Part shown: piece after piece, positions 59,941 through 64,000 of the stretch
Layout of the letters: every line of letters begins with the position of its first letter
Position numbering within the stretch: position 1 is the first letter of the stretch
Origin: SIG701 sp045544955
GTDB taxonomy: Bacteria; Bacillota; Clostridia; Oscillospirales; CAG-272
Direction: 5' to 3'
Assembly: GCA_045544955.1 (NCBI GenBank)
Contig: JAZPZY010000072.1
Coordinates: 14,974-78,973, forward strand
Length of the DNA: 64,000 nucleotides
Program-made: the position numbers and the translations under genes
The notes under the pieces: model-generated
The model's database searches: none
What the model was told of the DNA's origin: nothing
Seen by the model: the letters and a program-made list of their open reading frames with translations, nothing else

Positions 59941-60581
59941 TCCGTCAGCGTCCCCAGATAAGCGTCCAGCAGATCCCCTGTCTCCACGCACCGCTTGGTG
60001 CCCCGGTCATAGAGGAAATTTCCCTCGGGAAAGACGCCGTAAATCAGATTGATATAGATCTCCGGCCAATCGGCAGAAGAAAACTTCATATCGTAGGTTA
60101 CTTCCGCCCCGGTTACCGGCCAGTCTGCCTTTTCTCCGTTCAAGAAGCAATCCACAACCGCACCGATAGTGGCCGCATCGTCGATGGTACATACTTCAAA
60201 CACCAGATTCTCCGAAATGCACACGTGGATGGTGTCCGCACCGAAATCAGCCAGCGTGGGCAGCGTGATAGTATCGCTGTAAAACACTGTAGTTGCCGCA
60301 CCGGCGTAGGATTCCGTCAGCCAAAGCTTCGGATCGCTTTTGCCGATGGCGTACATGGTGATATCACCTTTTTTGTAATAAGCATAAGGCTCTCCTACGT
60401 AGGTAGGCTCGTAGGACACCGGTGCCGGAACGTAGGACAGTTTTTTCGCATTGTTAACAAACTTTCCGTCCTCGTAAGACAGAGACACCAGCCCGTCACC
60501 GCAGGCGGCAAGCATACCGCCCAGTATGAGAACGGTGAGAAATGCCGCCCAAAGCCGGCGTTGTGATCTGGAAATTTTCAT
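59937..60581 (-). CDS. Putative lipoprotein of unknown function
   Basis: A 214-residue protein with a type II signal peptide: basic start, hydrophobic stretch, and lipobox LAAC with Cys27 as the lipid-attachment residue. The mature part is about 190 residues, rich in Tyr, Asp and Thr, and has no family I know. ATG 60581 follows GAGGTG by three to five bases. It is placed within the tsaD-rimI operon, eight bases after the dCMP deaminase gene, so it is probably a chance co-transcription. Confidence 0.75.
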   Translation of the reverse strand: MKISRSQRRLWAAFLTVLILGGMLAACGDGLVSLSYEDGKFVNNAKKLSYVPAPVSYEPTYVGEPYAYYKKGDITMYAIGKSDPKLWLTESYAGAATTVFYSDTITLPTLADFGADTIHVCISENLVFEVCTIDDAATIGAVVDCFLNGEKADWPVTGAEVTYDMKFSSADWPEIYINLIYGVFPEGNFLYDRGTKRCVETGDLLDAYLGTLTE

Positions 60582-60588
60582 ACGCACC

Positions 60589-61077
60589 TCAATACCCGAA
60601 CGTGCCGCTGAGACTGTCGTCGTTTTCGATCCAGTCTGCCACGTTGTATACCGTATAGTTTTCTTTATCTTCCCGCACGATCACCGTTTCGATACCGGCA
60701 TTGATCACCAGCCGCTTGCACATGGAGCAGGAGCAGGTGCCGGTGTACAGTTCCTTCGTCATGGGATTCACGCAGCAGAGATAGAGCGTAGAGCCAAGCA
60801 TCTGATCCCGCGGTGCGGCAATAATGGCGTTTGCCTCCGCATGGACGGCACGGCACAGCTCGTACCGCTCGCCCCGGGGAATCTTAAGCTCTTCCCGCAT
60901 ACAGTATCCCAGATCCATGCAGTTCTTTCTCCCGCGGGGAGCACCGTTGTAGCCGGTGGAAATGATACTGTCGTTCTTCACGATGATCGCACCGAAGGCA
61001 CGGCGAAGGCAGGTGCTTCGCTCCGCCACAGTTTCGGCAATATCCAGATAATAATTCGTTTTGGAAACGCGGTCCAT
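60589..61077 (-). CDS. dCMP deaminase family protein
   Basis: A 162-residue zinc-dependent deaminase: CRAVHAEANAII carries the HAE zinc/proton-shuttle motif, and TCSCSMCKRL the two zinc cysteines (PCxxC-like, with Ser replacing Pro). SCDE-type start residues and GYNGAPRG are typical of ComEB/dCMP deaminases making dUMP. ATG 61077 follows GAGGGAG by seven bases. It is the first gene of the four-gene minus-strand run. Confidence 0.9.
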   Translation of the reverse strand: MDRVSKTNYYLDIAETVAERSTCLRRAFGAIIVKNDSIISTGYNGAPRGRKNCMDLGYCMREELKIPRGERYELCRAVHAEANAIIAAPRDQMLGSTLYLCCVNPMTKELYTGTCSCSMCKRLVINAGIETVIVREDKENYTVYNVADWIENDDSLSGTFGY

Positions 61078-61281
61078 ATGTAGTCTCCCTCTCAGCGTAT
61101 TCGTATTCACAAACGGCGAAATCGGCACAATTCCGCATTTTCACCTATACTAATATTGTACCAATTTCCGCACAAAATTGCAAGAGGTTCTATAAGATTT
61201 GCAAAATTCTCCGAGGAATAGTCCGTCACGCCGGCACATAAAATGGGATAGGATCCACTTTTGAAAAGCGAGGAACGATAC

Positions 61282-62811
61282 ATGCGCGGCACCCGGCTGT
61301 TTTTTCTGAATGCGGCAATGCTTGCCGCCGCCAATATTCTGATGCGGCTCATTTCCGTTTCCTTCAACGCCTACGTATCGGGAAAGGTGGGGGCGGAAGG
61401 CATGGGGCTTCTGACGCTGGTCATGAGCGTGTACGGTCTTTCCGTTACGGTGGCCGCCTCCGGCGTGCATCTTGCCGCCGTCCGACTGACAGCACAGGCG
61501 TTGGCAAACGGAGAAAACGGCCGACGGATCATGGGCAGCTGTATTCTATACAGTCTTCTGTTCGGCAGCTTTGCCGGCACGGCCCTCCTTGCCCTGTCCG
61601 CGCCCATCGGCACCCATCTTCTGGGAGACGTCCGCACTATCCCTTCCCTTCGGGTGCTGGCATGCAGCCTGCCGGCCATCTCGCTGTCCACCGCCCTTGC
61701 CGGCTATTTCACCGGCGTACGGCGCGTATACAAAAACGTGATCGTCACCGCCTTTGAACAGTTGGTGAAGATCACGCTTACCTCCGCCCTGCTTCTTCTG
61801 ATCGCACCGGCCGGGATCGAATACGCCTGTCTTGCCGTAGTAGCAGGCTCCGCCATTGCGGAAGGAGCCTCTTTCGCCGGCGGTCTGCTCCTTTTTCTCA
61901 CCGACAAAAAGAGCGGCACCGCCTCGCCGGACGCATCGCTTTTCGCCCGGCTCGCACGGGTGTTTGCCATTGGATTTCCCATTGCCGTGGGCAGTTACGC
62001 CCGGCAGGGACTGCTGACGGCTGAGCATCTGGCTATTCCCTGGGGACTGCGGAAAAGCGGCGCCACCGCCTCGGCGGCACTTGCCTCCTACGGCGTTCTC
62101 CACGGCATGGTCTTTCCGCTGATTCTATTTCCGTCAGCCGTTTTAAGTGCCTTTGCCGGTCTTCTCGTGCCGGAATTCACACAGGCACACGAACAGGGCA
62201 ACGCGGACCGCATCCGTTCCATGGCGATAAAAGTCTTTCGTGTTTCCCTGCTTTTCTCTTTAGGCGTTACGGGAATCTTCCTCAGCTTCGCCCACGAGAT
62301 CGGCTCATCTCTGTATCCCGGCACGGATGCGGGTGCCCAGCTTGCCAGGATCGCACCGCTGATTCCGGTAATGTATCTGGATTCCGCCGTGGATGCCATG
62401 CTGAAAGGGCTTGGGCAGCAGGTACACTCCATGAAAATCAACATCGCGGATTCGGCGGTAAGCCTTGTGCTGGTCCTGCTCCTTCTGCCCCGGCTCGGCA
62501 TGGACGGATACGTGATCGTTTTATACGTCTGCGAACTGCTGAACGCAGCCCTCAGCATCAGCCGGCTTCTTGCCGTCACGGGGCTTACCGTATCCGTCCG
62601 CCGCTGGATTCTGAAACCGATCGTCAGTGTGATCCTTGCCACGGCGGCGGTACGGTTTCTTGCCGGATACGGTGCCGTACCGCTGATCGGAGCAGGAGGC
62701 TCCGTCGGCTGGCGGATCGCCGGCACGGCGATTCTCTACACGTTCCTGCTCGCACTGACCGGTGCGGTAGGACGGGACGACGCACGATGGGCCAAACGGG
62801 TTTTTGCCTGA
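61282..62811 (+). CDS. MATE/MOP-superfamily flippase, SpoVB-like
   Basis: A 509-residue membrane protein with about 12-14 helices. FLNAAMLAAANILMRLISVSFNAYVSGKVG at the N-terminus and a C-terminal basic stretch RRWILKPIVS fit the polysaccharide-synthesis/SpoVB branch of the MOP superfamily. It could flip lipid-linked sugars in wall or spore-cortex synthesis. ATG 61282 follows GAGGAA by six bases; an in-frame TTG at 61261 is possible. No sporulation genes are adjacent. Confidence 0.88.
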   Translation: MRGTRLFFLNAAMLAAANILMRLISVSFNAYVSGKVGAEGMGLLTLVMSVYGLSVTVAASGVHLAAVRLTAQALANGENGRRIMGSCILYSLLFGSFAGTALLALSAPIGTHLLGDVRTIPSLRVLACSLPAISLSTALAGYFTGVRRVYKNVIVTAFEQLVKITLTSALLLLIAPAGIEYACLAVVAGSAIAEGASFAGGLLLFLTDKKSGTASPDASLFARLARVFAIGFPIAVGSYARQGLLTAEHLAIPWGLRKSGATASAALASYGVLHGMVFPLILFPSAVLSAFAGLLVPEFTQAHEQGNADRIRSMAIKVFRVSLLFSLGVTGIFLSFAHEIGSSLYPGTDAGAQLARIAPLIPVMYLDSAVDAMLKGLGQQVHSMKINIADSAVSLVLVLLLLPRLGMDGYVIVLYVCELLNAALSISRLLAVTGLTVSVRRWILKPIVSVILATAAVRFLAGYGAVPLIGAGGSVGWRIAGTAILYTFLLALTGAVGRDDARWAKRVFA

Positions 62812-62821
62812 CAAAAGAAAG

Positions 62822-62857
62822 ACGGAGGTACTGCCGATCCGGCAGTATCTCCGTTTT
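62822..62857. terminator. Bidirectional terminator
   Basis: A 15-bp stem (ACGGAGGTACTGCCG with a one-wobble partner at 62840-62854), with T or A runs at both ends, between convergent genes. Confidence 0.88.
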
Positions 62858-62864
62858 CGTATGT

Positions 62865-63161
62865 TTACTTTGCGAAATAATCGTACTTGCATCTTGGGCA
62901 CTTTGGATAATCGAAATCGTGCACCGTTCCGCACGCCGGGCAGGTCTTCTGGGGTAGTTCCTCCTCGGAATCGGACTCGGATTCATCCGCGTAAAACTCC
63001 AGCTTACGGCAGGCGGGGCAAACGTAGATGCTCACGTCCAAAGCCCCGGCAAGCAGATTGGGCAGATCGCCCAGCACCCAGCCGGTCTTGCCCAGCTGCA
63101 GACGCTCCCGTGCATAAAACTGCATCGTCCCGCCGCAGCGAAGACAGGTAAAATCACGCAT
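62865..63161 (-). CDS. Small zinc-ribbon protein
   Basis: A 98-residue protein with three CxxC pairs: FTCLRCGGTM, YVCPACRKLEF and KTCPACGT plus KCPRCKYDYF. An acidic Glu/Asp/Ser-rich linker lies between the middle ribbon and the last. ATG 63161 follows AGAGGT by five bases. It is probably a zinc-binding accessory protein of unknown role, common as a stand-alone gene in Clostridia. Confidence 0.78.
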   Translation of the reverse strand: MRDFTCLRCGGTMQFYARERLQLGKTGWVLGDLPNLLAGALDVSIYVCPACRKLEFYADESESDSEEELPQKTCPACGTVHDFDYPKCPRCKYDYFAK

Positions 63162-63330
63162 ATGGTACCTCTTAATGTTTCTTATGGATAACCTTAACGT
63201 TTTTCTGTATTGTACCATAGATGGGGCGTTTTGTCAAGGCGAGGATGCGGGTGCTCTCTGTAATTCCCCTGCAGATCAAAAACAAAAGCACCACTTACGC
63301 TCCTTCTCATAAGGATATTTTCGGAACACG

Positions 63331-63378
63331 GTAGGGGCGAACTGTGTTCGCCCGCGGGAGACCGCAGGTCTCCCCTAC
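63331..63378 (+). repeat. REP-like palindromic element
   Basis: An outer stem GTAGGGG/CCCCTAC encloses two hairpins, GGCGAAC/GTTCGCC and GGGAGACC/GGTCTCCC, giving a three-way junction. Such units occur in many copies in Clostridia genomes. Confidence 0.75.
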
Positions 63379-63390
63379 GGATACACATAT

Positions 63391-63660
63391 AAATTTCGGC
63401 AGAGATGTTGTTTCCTCTGCCGATTTGTGTTATAATGAGGCTAACGAAAAGCCTTCCCCCGAGAGGAAGGTGGCACGGCGCAGCCGTTACGGAAGGAGCC
63501 TGCGTGACTTTAAGTTTGTGCTAACTTCATTGTAACGTGCTCTCCCTCACCCGACTCCGTCGGGAGTTCCCTCCTGGAGGGAGCCTTTGGATAGTGCAAC
63601 CTGAGGGGTATGGGCTTTGCTTGAGGCCTTTGTAATACAAATGCGAAACTGGCGATAAAA
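63391..63660 (+). repeat. Structured dispersed repeat, copy 2
   Basis: It is homologous along its length to 5350-5640, starting from AAATTTCGGCAGAG and its paired CTCTGCCG, through GTTATAATG, a paired CCTTCC/AGGAAGG and ACGGC/GCCGT, CCCGAC/GTCGGG, CTCCCTC...GAGGGAG and the shared GGGGTATGGGCTTTGC and GCGAAACTGGCGA blocks. Several stems differ from copy 1 in sequence yet still pair. It ends about 30 bases before the next gene. Confidence 0.75.
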
Positions 63661-63688
63661 CAGAACGATAAATTCCAAGGAGCATAAT

Positions 63689-64000
63689 ATGAGTAAAATA
63701 GACGAGCTGGAGCAAAAAATCATCAAGCAAGGTATGACAGAGGAAGATTTTGCCGAATACCAAAAAATATTAAAAAGAGTGCGTGGGAATTTTTTGAAGC
63801 GACAACATTGCTACACAACCGCCATTCAATTCCCGCCTGAGTATGCAGATCAAGCGATTAAACTAATTAAATACGGTCTTGAAAACTTTGAAGATGATTG
63901 GTTTTCTACATACACATCATATCTTTATATCGGGCATATATATGAAAAAACAAGCGATTTTAAGAACGCGTTTGCATCATATCAAATGGCCAAAGAATCA
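63689..64000 (+). CDS. AT-rich gene, partial (helical, TPR-like)
   Basis: The first 104 residues of a protein cut by the window edge. AAGGAG lies five to seven bases before the ATG. The sequence is helical with a TPR-like pair (SYLYIGHIYEKTSDFKNAFASYQMA). Codon use is AT-rich, unlike the GC-rich neighbours and like the acetyltransferase at 5645 that follows the other repeat copy. No family recognised; probably acquired. Confidence 0.65.
   Translation, partial: MSKIDELEQKIIKQGMTEEDFAEYQKILKRVRGNFLKRQHCYTTAIQFPPEYADQAIKLIKYGLENFEDDWFSTYTSYLYIGHIYEKTSDFKNAFASYQMAKES

Noticed and set aside
63331..63378. Possible CRISPR repeat
   Set aside because: A single palindromic unit without regularly spaced copies or cas genes; no CRISPR array is visible anywhere in the window.

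Overview
The window looks like chromosomal DNA from an anaerobic, Gram-positive gut-type Clostridia bacterium (Oscillospirales/Christensenellales-like; genus not identifiable). Reasons: GC-rich coding DNA by eye with strong Shine-Dalgarno sites and TTGACA/TATAAT promoters, a SCIFF peptide with its radical-SAM maturase, two T-box leaders, a DnaD/DnaI-type primosome pair, a SpoVB-like flippase, ferredoxin-dependent 2-oxoacid oxidoreductase, a PerR/Fur-rubrerythrin pair and a dockerin protein. TGA, TAA and TAG all serve as ordinary stops, so the code is standard.

Layout. 1-420: tail of a tRNA and a broken AraC gene. 424-5297: an unknown helical protein, the SCIFF system (scfA, scfB) and a DUF5107 protein. 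5293-6264: an AT-rich acetyltransferase cassette with a structured repeat, lying between the arms of a split bidirectional terminator. 6263-10746: a four-gene ABC operon of gliding type (ATPase, permease, GldG-like, DUF4340). 11059-12857: an MreB-family gene and a DUF975 gene broken by an in-frame TGA. 12905-20546: a secreted dockerin-bearing glycosidase-like protein, a creatininase-family amidohydrolase, a small unknown protein and an FG-GAP propeller protein. 20715-25768: a PLP decarboxylase-like protein, a cytidylate-kinase-like protein, a TagA/WecG glycosyltransferase, an acyl carrier protein, a sugar isomerase and a membrane-anchored protein.

25849-38562 is the most interesting part. Two paralogous XRE-cupin-acyl-CoA-synthetase fusions are each preceded by a complete T-box leader. 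They are followed by a P-loop ATPase, a four-subunit 2-oxoacid:ferredoxin oxidoreductase (ferredoxin, alpha, beta, gamma) and a branched-chain aminotransferase. Together these can turn branched-chain fatty acids into branched-chain amino acids: acid to acyl-CoA, reductive carboxylation to the 2-oxoacid, then transamination. My reading of the specifier positions is ATC (Ile) in the first leader and GTA (Val) in the second. An unrelated ABC exporter pair sits between the two synthetases.

38622-50668: two tandem esterases, an unknown protein, ribosomal protein L28, a PHP phosphatase-MutS-like-Lrp-aminotransferase operon, a membrane protein, a PerR/Fur regulator with two operator-like boxes, a rubrerythrin broken by an in-frame TAG, a second creatininase and TypA/BipA. 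50840-63161: a sialidase-AraC fusion, a DinG/XPD helicase, a zinc-ribbon protein, a tiny Cys/Gly-rich membrane protein, DnaI-like and DnaD proteins, the tsaD-rimI-lipoprotein-dCMP deaminase operon, a SpoVB-like flippase and a zinc-ribbon protein. 63162-64000: a REP-like palindrome, then a second copy of the structured repeat seen at 5350, again directly upstream of an AT-rich gene that runs off the window.
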